Positions 25,073 through 37,814 of a stretch of DNA of 64,000 nucleotides are shown here, in pieces. Source of the stretch: Silene latifolia. Taxonomy: Eukaryota; Streptophyta; Magnoliopsida; Caryophyllales; Caryophyllaceae. Both the position numbers and the translations under genes were made by a program. The notes beneath the pieces were generated by a model. That model made no database searches, had not been told where the DNA came from, and worked only from the letters and a program-made list of their open reading frames with translations. Each line of letters begins with the position of its first letter. The first letter of the stretch is position 1. The stretch spans positions 148,654,058-148,718,057 of the forward strand of contig NC_133537.1 in assembly GCF_048544455.1 (NCBI RefSeq), in the 5' to 3' direction.

Positions 25073-26555
25073 ATGAATACTTTAGAGATTCGTCTAAAAG
25101 AGTGGACCAATGAGTTTTCCAGTGTGGAGAAGTATGACATGGGTGCTTATAATCTTGGATCGTTGTTGAGTTTGAAGCTTATCAAGGTGGTCAAACCATT
25201 CCTAGATGCTTGTCTTGATTATTGGGACCCGAATTATCATGTTTTTGCTTTCCCCGGAGGTGACATTTGCCCATTTCCTGAAGAAATTGCTGCGATCGGT
25301 GGGTGGGACCCAGAACAAATGCCTGCTATTCCTTCTACTTCACAAGGGTATAAGAACAAATTTAGAGACTTGCTTGGGTTGACAAGAATTGAGGTTGACC
25401 GTCTAGTGACCTCGAAAGGAGTGCAAATGTTGGATTTTATCGACTGATTCATTAACAAGGCCGACCCTACCATCTCTTATGTTGCTAGGCGAAGGGCATT
25501 CGGATATTTCTTGTTACATGTATATGTCCTTCAAGGGCATGTTGATGAGGATTTGAGAGGTGATCCCCGTTTTCTGAGCCTAGTTGAGCAAATGGAACTG
25601 TGCAGGAGCCTAGCCTGTTTATGTTTAGGAGAGGTCCTATTGGGTTTGGATAACAGGAAAGCCAATCGTGACCTACCTTATCTGGGAAGTCCCATTATTT
25701 TGCAGGTAAAAGAATAAAGAATTTTTTCTCTTCTTTTTTTTTCGTTTTTTTGTTTTTTTTTAACACCTGCTTTTTGGTAGGTTTGGCTTATGGATCGTCT
25801 TCGATTGATCGAGCCCCCAGTTAATGTTCCTGCCTATCATGCTCGATCAATTGGTATGAGGACTAGGCTCTACATGGTGGACTTCACTCGAGTCTTCAAT
25901 TATTTGGAAAACAAATTAAAGAGTGATGATGGTCCCTTGATCAGATGGATTGTACCATGGTGGCATCTCAAATCTGTCACTGGAGTACCTTCCTTGGATC
26001 CTACCCGATCTGTGCGCATTCCTGGCTTGGAATTCATGGTATGCATCTTCCCGGAGAGGCTGATGAGACAGTTGGACTGAAGGCGGACAATCCGAAGCTT
26101 AACACTTGTCCCCAGACGCCGTGGCGCTTACTAATGAGAGTCGAAGGGAGTGGGCCATTAAATGGGCTCAAAGAAACGTATGGTTCTTGAACTCTTCTGT
26201 TAGTGCCTTATGGGTGTCGGAGTCCTATCTGCGGTGGAGGAAAGCTACTACTCCGGAGGAGTGTGAGAGATTGAGGAAGCGCGAGCCCGTTGACTACAAG
26301 GTGCGCGAGGTGGAAAAGGAGAAAGAGAAGCATCTGACTGAGGGAGAGGAAGAAGCCGGGTTTCGAGTTGTTCATCCTTCGAAGAAACCGAAGACCTCTC
26401 CTGCCGTGGACAAAGTGATTGACAAGAATGGGAAGGCTAGACCTCGAGAAAGACCGTTGGTGATTAGGTCCGAAGTGGCGCAAGAGCGTCCGGCTCGAGG
26501 TCGTGACAAGAAATATGACAAAAATGACAAGGCCAAAGGGAAAATGGAGGAATAG
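25073..26555 (+). pseudogene. Antisense spliced ORF of the Tat element, extra-ORF protein related to the plant mobile domain
   Basis: The ATG at 25073 opens a frame running to 25705, with one in-frame TGA at about 25445; the codon context suggests an original CGA. A 75-bp T-rich intron (25706-25780, GT-AG) follows, then the frame resumes with WLMDRLRLIEPPVNVPAYH. Recognisable blocks are PFPEEIAAIGGW, SQGYKNKFRDLLGL and IRWIVPWWHLKSVTG, as in the extra ORFs of Ogre/Tat elements. A stop and frameshift sit near 26080; the tail (26106-26555) is Lys/Glu/Arg-rich and ends at TAG. Intact length would be about 470 residues, with a basic and probably nuclear tail. The role in the element is not known. 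It has a likely promoter of its own (TATAAATA 24979-24986). Confidence 0.75.
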
Positions 26556-27115
26556 ACCAAGTCTTTATTATTATTTATTATTATTATTGTAATAAGAAGC
26601 TGGGGTTTTTAGAATCCTAGCCTATTTTATTTTTTTGTTTATCTTTATCATTATTATTATGTAACGTACTATTATTATTATTAGAAATTGAATGAAATAA
26701 ATGAGGTTAATTGGTTATGAAACCGTTGTGATTTTCTATTTATTATTCTTGTCGAATTCCAAATGCAACTGCAAATGTTCTTCTATTTACATTTTGAAAT
26801 TAATGGGTTGTATCCTGCGAAGGATTGCCTACGTATTCATTAAAAAAATGAAATCAAACCCTTACGCGTAGTTTCAGTAAATGTAAAAGAATAATTGTTC
26901 TAAGCAAGAGCTTGTAATGAACTTAGAAAATAAGCATGAGCTTTTTACTTACTCTTAAGGTGCAATTTAGTTTATTTCATGATATGAGGATGACAGATTG
27001 TCAAAATGCAAGAGCAAGGTGACATTAGCTTTTTTTTCAGCTTGGCCAGGGGCCGTTTATTTAGTGCCACAAGAGCGACACGTGAGGTTACGCGAGGCGC
27101 GTTTTTGTTCCTATT
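26556..27115 (-). other. Non-coding junction between integrase and the antisense genes, with ATT/TTA microsatellites
   Basis: The two convergent transcription units end here. Imperfect (TTA)n runs occur at about 26568-26590 and 26650-26682. No ORF with a recognisable domain is present. Polyadenylation signals for both directions would be expected here, but I could not single any out. Confidence 0.6.
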
Positions 27116-30100
27116 CTAGGCATAATACCGCTTTAGTTGGTCAAGGTTTGTTGGGTTGGCAAATTCATTCCCATCTAGGTCTGTGATTCTAACCACACCC
27201 CCTGGAAGTATGGACTTGACTAGAAATGGCCCAGCCCAATTAGGTTTGAATTTTCCTCGTGGGTCGACAGGTAAAAGAGCTCTAATTGACTTAAGTACTA
27301 AGTCTCCTTCCTTGATGTTCCTTGGCTTGACCCTTTTTGTTGAAGGCTCGTTTGATACGTGCTTGATATGTTTGGACATTATGTAATGCGCGTAGCCTAC
27401 GTTCATCCAGGAGGATGAGTTCTTCATATCTATCCCTCTTCCAATCTGCTTATGGGATTTGACTTTCGAGTAAGATACGCAATGATGGTATTTCTAACTC
27501 GGCTGGCTGTACAACTTCCATGCCGTAGGTCAAATAGAAAGGAGTAGCCCCAGTGGGCGTCCTAACGGATGTACGATATCCCCACAAGGCAAAGGGTATC
27601 TTTCTTGGCCAATCTCGATAGTTGTCAATCATTTTCTTGAGAATTTTGACAACATTCTTGTTTGTCGCCTCTACCGTGCCATTAGTCTGTGGTCTATATG
27701 GCGAAGAGTGGTGATGCCTAATTTTGTACTTGGCTAGCAATTGCTCAGTCTCAGCTTGGAAATGTGATCCATTATCACTAATGATCTCATGTGGGCAACC
27801 GTATCGACATATGATGTTGTTTTGTATGAACTTTGCTACATTTTTAGCTGTGAGACTAGAGTAGGAAGCCACTTCTACCCATTTGGTGAAATAGTCAATT
27901 GCTACTAGGTTGAAACAGTGACCTCCTGTTCCGGCTGGATTTATCTTCCCGATTATATCAATTCCCCAGGCAGAAAATGGCCAAGGAGATGTCATCGTAT
28001 AGAGCAATGAAGGAGGGACATGCTGTACATTTCCGAAGATTTGGCAGTTGTGGCAATGTCTTACGTATTTGATGCAATCGGATTCCATTGTAGTCCAACA
28101 GTACCCCAAACGTGTGATTTTCTTTGCCATCATGGGCCCACTCATGTGAGGACCGCATTCCCCATCATGGACCTCTTCCATCACTTTCCGCGCCTGTGAA
28201 TGATCAAGGCAACGTAGGATTACACCAAGAGGTGTTCTTTTGTATAACTCTCCTTGCATGAGAACATATTGGGAAGCTAGTAGGCGTATAGCACGTTGTC
28301 TCCTTTTGTCCATATCCGGTGGGTACGTACCGTTGATCTTGAAGTTTAGGATTGTTTGGAACAAAGGTTCCTCTGTGATTTCCTCTTCATCGGTGATTTG
28401 GTGGACGTAAGCTGGCTTTGATCGTCATTCGATACATAAAGGCATTTCCACCATGTTATCTGGCATATTAATCAAAGATGCAAGTTTTGCAAGAGCATCT
28501 GCAAATTGATTTTTTTCCCGAGGTAGGTGTAGATAGGTCACGTGATCAAAGAATTGGGCAACTTGGTTTATTCTGGCTTGATAAGGTGCTAAGCTTTCGC
28601 TTCGGATTTTCCTGGATCCCGTAACTTGATTGATGATCAGGGACGAGTCCCCATGCACTCGGAGGTTTTTAATGCCTAAGCTCACTGCCGCTTGTAGTCC
28701 AATGAGACAAGGCTTCGTATTCTGCAGCATTATTTGTCACCTCGAAGTCGAGTTTGACAGAGATCGGTGTATGCTCGCCTTCAGGAGAAATGAGCAACAC
28801 TCCTATTCCAAATGTTCTTAAGTTTGATGCTCCATCAAAGTAAAGGTCCCAGGAGTCTACATCGGTTTGGAGTATATCCTCGTATGGAAATGACCAAGTA
28901 TCTATTGTTTGTGCATCATCGATGAGATTGTCTCGCAAAGAATTGCAGAACGGCGCGCCCTTTTATAACTTTCAAAGGCACGTATTTGAGATCGAACTCT
29001 GAGAGCATCAAGGTCCATCTTGCTAGGCGTCCGTTGAGGATGGGTTTCTCAAAGAGGTATTTGACAGGATCCATTTTGGAGTATATTTTGACGGAGTAGC
29101 TAAGCATGTAATGACGTAGCTTCTTCGTTGCCCACACAAGAGCGAGGCATGTCTTTTCGATTTGTGAATATTTGCACTCGTACTGCATGAACTTCTTACT
29201 AAGGTAGTAGATAACCCTTTCTTCCTTTCCTACGATTTGAGCTAGCATGGCGCCCATGGCTGTTTCGGTTACTGTGAGATATAAACCAAGAGGTTGATCT
29301 CGTTGAGGTGGCATGAGCACTGGTGGTTTAGCTAATATCTCCTTGATTCGGTCGAATGCCTTTTGACAGTCATCATCCCACATGGTGTGATATGTTTTCT
29401 AGAGCTTTTTAACGATAGGTTCACAGATCATGGTGAGTTTCGATATGAATCGACTTATATATTGCACTTTTCCCAGGAATCCTCTGATTTCTTTTTCCGT
29501 TTGAGGTTGTGGCATTTCGATCAGATCTTTAATCTTGGAAGGGTCTATTTCTATACCTCGTTGGCTAACGACGTATCCCAGGAGTTTGCCAGATGTTACT
29601 CTGAATGCGCACTTCTGAGGATTGAGCCTCATGTTGTACTTTCGTGGCCTTGAGAAGAATTTGCGAAGGTTCGCAATATGCCCCTCTATATCCTTGGACT
29701 TGAAAATCATGTCATCTACGTATACCTCAACTTCTTTATGCATCATGTCATGTAGGAGTGTAGTTGCGGTGCGTTGATATGTAGCTCCGGCGTTAATTAA
29801 CCCAAACGGCATGACCGTATAGCAATAGGTTCCCCATTGAGTGACAAATGCGGTCTTATGCATGTCTTCTATGGCCATCTTGATTTGGTTGTAACCCGCG
29901 TACACATCCATGAAGGATAGTAAAGCGTGATCTGCGGCATTGTCCACCAATATGTTGATATGTGGTAGAGGAAAGTCATCTTTAGGACTTGCTTTGTTTA
30001 AGTCCCTAAAATCAACACAAACACGGATTCTCCCATCCTTTTTGGGTACGGGTACTATGTTGGCTACCCAGTCAGAGTACTTGGAAACTTTGATGAACCC

Positions 30101-30477
30101 GGATTTGAATTGCTTATCGACTTCTTCCTTAATCTTGAGAGCCCATTCTGTCCTCATTCGACAAAGCTTCTGTTTCACGGGCTTGAAACCTGGCTTAATT
30201 GGGATTCTATGTTCGGTGATATCCCTGTCGATCCCTAGCATGTCTTTGTAAGACCAAGCAAAAACGTCTTTCAATTCGTTTCGGAGGTCTATGAAACTGG
30301 CCCTTTCGGCAGAGCTCAAGGTAGTCCCTATCCTAAGTTCTTGGGGTTCTAGTTCGGTTCCTACATTGATGGGTTCGGTGTTCTCTATTACTGGTCCCCC
30401 TTCCCCCTCTTGTAGTATTTCCTCGGCTATGTAGGGAGGTATCTCAATTGAGTATGGGTCTGCGTCATCCTCAGTAT
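27116..30477 (-). pseudogene. pol: Tat-lineage pol: RT, RNase H, second (archaeal-type) RNase H, integrase; broken
   Basis: Minus-strand coding runs from 30477 (the Copia B junction) to stop 27116. RT (about 30319-29400) has FRDLNKASPKDDFPLP, MPFGLINAGATYQR and catalytic YVDDM. A TAG at 29399-29401 interrupts RT and RNase H in the same frame (RNase H about 29383-28930). After a frameshift near 28930 the second RNase H begins (WDLYFDGASN, NNAAEYEA), shifts again near 28730 and ends (ADALAKLAS) before a TGA at 28425. Integrase (28364-27450) has an HHCC finger, WGIDIIG, ISDNGSHF and a final VEATNK Glu, so the DDE triad is present. After another stop its C-terminal domain (PRGKFKPNWAGPF) ends with QLKRYYA. 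The dual RNase H is diagnostic of Tat. Roughly three stops and two frameshifts make this copy defective. Confidence 0.88.
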
Positions 30478-31777
30478 TGTTAGGTTCATATACCTCTTAT
30501 TAGACCTCCTCTAATAGTGAACTAATTAACTTGTTAATTATTTGTTCTTTAGATCTAGTGCATGCATAACAAATGAAAGATTTATAAGAAGAACAATGTT
30601 CCTTACATTGTTAGGTGTTTTGAAATATGTGGGCACAAGTAAGGTCACCTTCCTTCACTTGTTCTTGAGCTAAATATTGTGGATGATCCTCCTAAGACTC
30701 CAAGTATAGAAGTCACTCCAATAAATTGCACCCAAGATTAGTCCCAAAAATTCCTACTAATATTAACTAGATATGTAGTAGAAATATATCCTTAATAATA
30801 CTAATGTTGTTGTATTACTACCTCTAGTAATAGATTGGAGAGTATTAGTGTAGTAGAGAGTTTGTTGCAATAGCATATGAGGAAAAATAGAGAGAAAAAA
30901 CAACACAAGCACACACACTAGAAAAATTGAGCAAATGATGCTCTCTACTTAAGGCCAAAACTGGTGGCCTCTTTCACTTGTAGGGAATCTTGTGCTTTTG
31001 TTTTTACTCTATTGTTTAGTGTAGGTAGAGTGTAGGAAGCCTAGGTGTAAGATGTAGCATGTAAAGGCTAGTGTGATATGTCACAATCACACAATAACCA
31101 ACATCAACATAAGACAAAAGAGCATCTATTGTGCTCTTATAATGGCCGAAATATTGGTCTTATTTTGGTCCATTTTTGCCTTTTGTCATTTGTCCCACAA
31201 ATGCTTATAAGTCATATGTTTAACTATCTTACATATTTAATTATTAATGTAATCATTTAATACTTAAATATTACAATTAATAATATAATATACACTCCAC
31301 TTTTTGAGTAGTATACTACCATTATATCAACATATAATGGGTCCCATAATTACTAGTTAGTTAAAATTACAACTTCTTGTAACTTTAAATAACTAATTAC
31401 CTCTACCTCAAAACTTATATTAATACCTCAACTAATTTAGTAATTTAACACTTAATTACTAAATTGAATCTTATTTAATCACATTATAATAAGACGCAAA
31501 ATTTGCACTCCCATAATTAAGGAATTAATTAATCTGTATCGCATACAATTAATTAAATATCTATTTGGGCCTCATCCTATAGGTGTAACCTAAAGGGATC
31601 AACTGACCACCACCGTCACACGACAGTAATGTCAAACTCTAGTTAGCCAATCATTACCGATTAATGACGATCAGTCGACTGTATAAAGAATCATCCCTCA
31701 CGTATTCTTAGTATGAGATTTAATAATGATATTTAAATCATGTGATCGCACTATTGTTGAGGACACATTTCCCAACA
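30478..31777 (-). repeat. 3' LTR of Copia B
   Basis: 1300 bp. On the minus strand it begins TGTTGGGAAATG and ends TATGAACCTAACA. About ten substitutions and a few indels against the other LTR were seen by eye. Confidence 0.92.
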
Positions 31778-31788
31778 ATCTCCCACTT
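31778..31788 (-). other. Polypurine tract of Copia B
   Basis: Minus strand AAGTGGGAGAT immediately before the 3' LTR, identical to that of Copia A. Confidence 0.75.
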
Positions 31789-33390
31789 GTCCTCGACAAG
31801 TGTGCGTCACCAATTCTCTTGTCCTATTACAATCTCCCACTCAATGCAAGGTGTCTTGCAGGTCGTACTTACATTTGATCATATCTTGAGTGGTTTTCTC
31901 GATCGGAGATTAAGCGTCGGACCGGAATTATCTATCGAGATACCTTCCGAGCGTGGCCACGCATTTCCAGTTAACTACTCCTCGAGTGGCCTTGAGATTT
32001 CAAACAACCCTGACAAGGGGTGGACAATTCCGATCGCCCTATTCCCTTCGTTCAACCACAGTCCATCATAACCCAAAATATACCCAGTTTGACCTCATTT
32101 ACGAAATCGTAGAGTATAAATCAAAGCTAATCAGAAGATGTGCCAACTTGGGCGAATAGTCTCTAGTCAAAAGAATTGACTCATAAGAATACTATAGTAG
32201 CTCTTGCCACGTCCAGGCTTTATGAATTACCAGAACTCTATAAGCGGTCATCGCCGATGATTGTCCCATACGATCTGCCTATGTGATCGACTAGTCATCC
32301 CATATGACTCTATGTCACTTGAACTTGCCATCAATCGCATCACACTCTAGTCACTTGGAGACGTCACCTCATTTAAGTAACTAGGGGCGAATACCATGTC
32401 AATCCAGTTCACTTTAATGAGGTTCAATTTGTCTCTACAACCCATTCGGATACGACAAGGTAGCGGGTGAGTTTAATAAAACTTAAACGATAAAAGTGAT
32501 TATCACATATGAATAGTCAATACACTATTACTATTTCATATTCTATAATCTGTAGTGTATTATAACACTAGTTGAAATGCAATACAAGCTTGGCAAGTGG
32601 ATATACCCGATATCCATATATTCTAACTTTATTAATTGCTATTTCCTTCCATTCAATGTCATCTCTAATGACATGAATTCATTTCTAAGTATTTGTCTAG
32701 GCTTATAACTAGACTTGGGCTCTTTGACTTGAAAGATGCTCTTACTGTTATCACATAACTAGTGATAAAGTCATTTGTAGAGGGATTCACCCTTAATCCC
32801 TACGTTGACCATTTTATCACAATTTACTTAGATTCCTTTTGTAGATATTGCAATGCACGAAACTAAAACACTTTTCTTAGTTTCTTACTCCTTTGTCAAT
32901 AACATTAGCTTAGGATTTCATCAAATCCTTTTAAGCTTGGAAACTAAAGTTTGTGCAACCCTTCAACACCAACTTAGTTTATCATCCAAACATATGTACA
33001 AGTCATCAATTGTACTTTAAGGCTTTCACAAGCCCATCTAATGAATTAACCTATTATTGATTCATAATGTACCTAGCATATGGTACATCACAGCACGTGC
33101 ATCTGTTGGCATACATAATCGTTCTAATGGCGGAGACATTAGTAATCGATTTCATGTAATCAACAACTTAATGGGTTCAGTGAACGACTATGATTCCATC
33201 ATAGTAATTCCACTTTCATCATCATGAATAAGCCATTCAACTTTGTTGTTGTACAACAGATGCGAAATATCTTATCCTCATAAGACTCTCAACTCTATGC
33301 CAATATATTCTCACATAGATTCGGTAATCTAAAGTATATTGCACCTTTTCCTGGCCTTCCAATCACTCTTGCTAGAAGAGAGCATTTGTA

Positions 33391-33445
33391 CATTATTCTC
33401 AATAATTAATATGTTATCAACATATAAGACATGGAAAAACAATTC
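33391..33445 (-). pseudogene. Copia RT remnant (YVDN in place of YVDD)
   Basis: One minus-strand frame reads VLYVDNILIIENN, matching the Copia RT catalytic strand with the second Asp changed to Asn. The homologous patch in Copia A (3328-3388) keeps YVDD. Neighbouring frames are closed. Confidence 0.6.
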
Positions 33446-34796
33446 TAGCTCCCACTTAACTTCATGTATACGCATGATTCTTCAATCATGTGAATGAAAC
33501 AATTCACTATAATCACATGAACGAAAAGTATAATCCTTTAATGCTAGCTTAAGACCATCTTGTGATCACTTAAGATAGCTACGCATAATATGTTAGGATT
33601 CTTAGATCTTCATCTAAGGTTTTGTGTTTTAAACACTTCCTTCTCTAAATTCCCATTTTAGAAAAGTGAATTTTATTTGCCATTCATCATTAAAATGAAA
33701 TGCGGCAATTCCTAACGCAATTTATCTTGATCAACATCTTCATGTAAATCTTATGCATTTGTGTACTCTAAAGCTCTATTTACCTTTAAAGAGATCCTCA
33801 CTTAAAGTAAATCTACTCATGAGCAACAATTTTTGGATTGTAATGCTACGGCTCGTATGTAACAAGGTCATGATACTATTACTTTCACAAAGTAATATTT
33901 TTAAACAATAAGACATGTGCGATAGACTCCCACTGAACTATGCTCTCATACTATCTTCATAGATAATAGTTCAATACCAACTCCCACTCTATAATTCAAT
34001 TACTTTCACAAAGTAACTTTTCAACTATAAGAGATGTTTGTGACGATTCAATCTTCTCCCACTCTATCTCTCAGAAATATTCTAATATTCATGAGAGATA
34101 GCTTTGTGAGTCACAAACATATATTTTTAACGGAGTATTAGGAGCTTTACTTAGACTATATATTACCTTTCAAAAGGCCATCCTAACATGGCAGCTTGAT
34201 AATATACGAGTCTTATGCATGTCATCTTTTTAATAGACTCTCTATTCTAGGTATCTCATGGTTGACCATCCGTTTAGAATTACTTGTCCGTATTGGATTG
34301 CAATTTCCCAAAATTGAGTTCAACAACTCAAACCAACTCATATTAGTTTGATCTTATGGGTAGTGACGCTAGTTCATAATCATCTTTAATAAATCAAATT
34401 TATTACTTAGATCCTTGCCACTACGATTGGGTCGTAATGCTTAGAACTTTATTCAATTGGTTCTCTACGTCATTTTAGAAATTTCTCAAATTTCTCAAAT
34501 GCTTCACCTTTTATTTGATTAAGTAAATATACCCTTATCTACTTGAATCATTGGTAAAAGTGATGAAGTAGTCATAAATTCCCCTTGCGGTGATGCTCAT
34601 TAGAACACATACATCGGCATGTATTAGTCTCAACAAATCACTTGCTTGTGTCACTTTACCACTAAAGGAAGTACAAATTATATTGCAAAGAAGACAAGAT
34701 TCGCATATTCCATATGATTGAAAATCAAATGGTCCAATAATTCTAGTCGAAACTAGCGTTTAATGCGTTTCTCATTTACGTAACCTAATTGAAAAA

Positions 34797-35024
34797 TCAA
34801 ATGTACAAATCATTTGGATTACCAGTTATGAGTCTTTTGGTGCGTATTATGTAGATATCTTTACATGAGTTGGAACTGTCTAAAACATGTGTATCATAAA
34901 GATAAGTGACATGGCTCACATCCATGTCTATGTTCAATAAAAATACAACAATTGTCTTTGATGACAAAATATAGATCCTTTCATGTCTCACATGGAAATA
35001 ATGATTTAAACTAAGTGGATACAT
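34797..35024 (-). pseudogene. Possible Copia protease-region remnant
   Basis: A 75-codon minus-strand frame directly downstream of the zinc-knuckle remnant includes THVLDSSNSC, which resembles the Copia protease start (VLDTG/S followed by a small residue and Cys/His). The resemblance is weak and rests mainly on its position between gag and pol remnants. Confidence 0.35.
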
Positions 35025-35132
35025 AATAACAATTATGTAAATTATAACTCAAAGCTATTAGCAAAAACAAGTACATAAGTTTCTCCTGAAGTGGCGGCTA
35101 CCTGAGCTCCACTTCATTGTCGGAGATTCATA

Positions 35133-35260
35133 TCACTCTTGTTTTAGCTTTTCCACATTTCCAAGTCCCACTTGGAGTAACAAGCCCAACTTTGATATCT
35201 TCCAAATACTTGGGGCAATATATGCTCCATTGGCCCATGACATTAAAATAATAATATTCA
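35133..35260 (-). pseudogene. Copia gag zinc-knuckle remnant
   Basis: One minus-strand frame reads MGQWSIYCPKYLEDIKVGL, which parallels the Copia CCHC knuckle (GHWKRNCPKYLEDIK type) with the His and upstream Cys lost. The local basic segment upstream (35258-35479) fits the linker between gag and the knuckle. Confidence 0.6.
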
Positions 35261-37312
35261 TGGTAGGATTGGATACCCATCTTGGTTTTGTGGTAGTCTC
35301 ACTATTAACTTCCAATTCACAATCGGATTTGGGTTTCTTACCTTTCTTTGCTTTTCCTTTATTAATACCAATACTCCTTTCATTTGCAAGGACACTCTTG
35401 CTAGAACTCTAACTTTATTTGATATTTCTCCTTGTTTCATCAAACAAGAATATCTTGGAATCTGTAAGATTCCCCTCATATGATCCTCTTACCTGAGAGG
35501 TAGGCATGAGTATGTGAGTGGGAGGTGAAGAAACAGTAAAAAGACAAAGATTTCCATCCTCACTAAAGCCAACGCGTAATTCTCTAATCGTATCATTGTC
35601 ATAATCGGAGCATTTTTCATCGTATGATTGGAGCTATGAATTAACGGTGATTGGTGTAGGAGTATTAGATGAATTCATTGCGAATAATTAACTACAAAAA
35701 ACGGAAATTAAGGAAATAATTAACATCTATCGTTTTAATAATACTCGTAAATTTAACTACAAGCATTGCATTTATATAGTGACCTCCACCCAACTACATA
35801 AATGATTCCAAGATCCAAATTCATATCAACTCGGGCACGATAAGCCGATTAAACCCTTGTTAATATAACACGGTGGATTAACTTTTTAATCGATTCTACT
35901 TTTAGAACTCTCGGCCGATAAAAATTACTCTAATTCTCATCTTTAGCCCGGAACACATGCGACTACGGTCAACAATACTTCCGTTGAGCTCAATCCAAAT
36001 TTCGATGTAATAACTTTTTACTACCCCACTTCGCCAACGTAACAAGGTTTGTATTACGGTGAAGCCGGATTAACTCCCTCATGAAATTGGTACTTCATGG
36101 GTTTCTACTATTTGGTAAGGCTATTTCTCAATTTTTAATATATGTGAGAGGTCTTGTCAATTTATTATCTATCACGTTTTAAGTGAACTAAAGCGGTGAA
36201 CTACGATAATTATAATTGACACGGTCGATGACTCGATATGATATGCATGTGTTGTTATGGCGATTTGGCAATGGATGCAACATATTAAAAGAAATGCAAA
36301 GCAATAAATAAAATTCCTAGTATGGCCTTCCTAAAAAATAGAAAATCAAATAATCTATTACATATTCGGAAACCAACTCCATTGGTCCCTTGAATCTTCA
36401 AGTGGCACGTTTCCCAAGACACCGTCTTTGTCGGATCACCTTTCCGAATGGCACCGTCTTTGAAGATGCTCCATAATTACAAATAATAATAAAAATACAA
36501 AGCTATTCCTATTATACATTTGTAAAATGGAAAAACTAATGAAAATAAAAATAAAAATAAAAGTGATACGAGATCACAATAAATTACAACCGAATCAATA
36601 TTCCCTTTCATAACGGGTAATATCGATTAAAACTAAGGCCATACTAAGATAAAATTACATAATTCAAAATTATATAAATAAAAGACATTCAACAATTGAA
36701 ATATTTAGGATTATAATATATACCTATCATGCAAAATGATTTGTCAAATCGCCCTATTTAGCTTATGTCGTACATATAACCCGGTTTCATGGAAATGCGT
36801 GATAATAACCTTTTAAAATCACTAATTAACACTTAAATCACATCTAAGCTCAAGTTAATTATCCTAACATATTTTAGGACTCAAAAATTAGTCATCACTT
36901 AATTTTTGACAATAATTCAACTTGATTTAATTTTATGCTCATTTTTTACCTTAAAAACACAATATTTATGAAATAAATCCAAATTAAATCATACAAGTTC
37001 AAAAATTTGAATTTTAAATTTTTGAACATTCTGTAATAAATCCATGACACTCATAATGACAAAAATAATGGTTAAAATTTTCGAATTAATTTTGAGAAAA
37101 TATAGTTGCATTTATATCGTTTTATCTCATAAAATGTATAAAGTATACGAAAATTGATCCAATAATTTTTACAACTTTAGATCTGATTAGTGGGATATTA
37201 ATGCAACTTAAAATAATTTTCTCAAGCCATGCAATATGTTTTAGCTAATTTTTGCTAAAATAGTCACTATTTATGCCATTTTTACTCAAAAATCCTTAAA
37301 TCATGCTAAAGA

Positions 37313-37640
37313 AGATATTTTAATCTAGAAATTTACATACACTCTGTAAATCTTGCATGTGACATCATATTAAAAGATCATGGATTAATTCGAGATTTAA
37401 CTATTTTTAACCATTTAACCTCGTTTAATCCATCTTTATCTCATAAAAATCATAAATCATGCAATATTAATCAAATTAATACGTCCTTTTACACACAACT
37501 TGTAAAATATGCATGTGAGGTCATATAAAATTTCCAACATCAGAAACGAAATTTAACTATCTTTAGCATTTTAATACCCATTTTAGTCATAAAAATGTAA
37601 TAAAATGACCAAAAATCCTTAAAAATGAGCAATAAATTTC
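37313..37640 (-). repeat. Tandem duplication of about 165 bp in the Copia B leader
   Basis: Two blocks in a row contain the phrases CTGTAAATCTTGCATGTGA (near 37341) and CTTGTAAAATATGCATGTGA (near 37499), each followed by TCATAT and an ATTTAACT(A/T)T segment. A related single copy is at about 17220-17300 in Copia A. Confidence 0.55.
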
Positions 37641-37799
37641 CATGAATCATAAAAATGACCTAAAAACATTTTAGGACCAGAATATATAACATGCATGGTG
37701 ATTTCGTGGCTTATACTAATAAATCACAAATTTTTAAGTTTTATATGTTAACCTTTTAATTCGGAAAAACAATAACCGATTATGCATGCAACATCCTTA

Positions 37800-37812
37800 C
37801 ACTCTGATACCA
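37800..37812 (-). other. tRNA-Met-type PBS of Copia B
   Basis: The minus strand reads TGGTATCAGAGTG two bases after the 5' LTR; 11 of 13 bases match the canonical initiator tRNA-Met PBS. Confidence 0.82.
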
Positions 37813-37814
37813 CT

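Larger units (their letters stand above)
31778..37814 (-). other. Copia B interior, eroded gag-pol and long leader
   Basis: No ORF exceeds about 75 codons with recognisable content. Eroded patches in the expected Copia order on the minus strand are the gag zinc knuckle (about 35133-35260), the likely protease start (34797-35024) and RT (33391-33445). The leader next to the PBS (about 35700-37799) is roughly 2 kb, AT-rich, and includes a tandem pair of about 165 bp (37313-37640). The rest gives no protein match that I can recognise. Confidence 0.75.
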
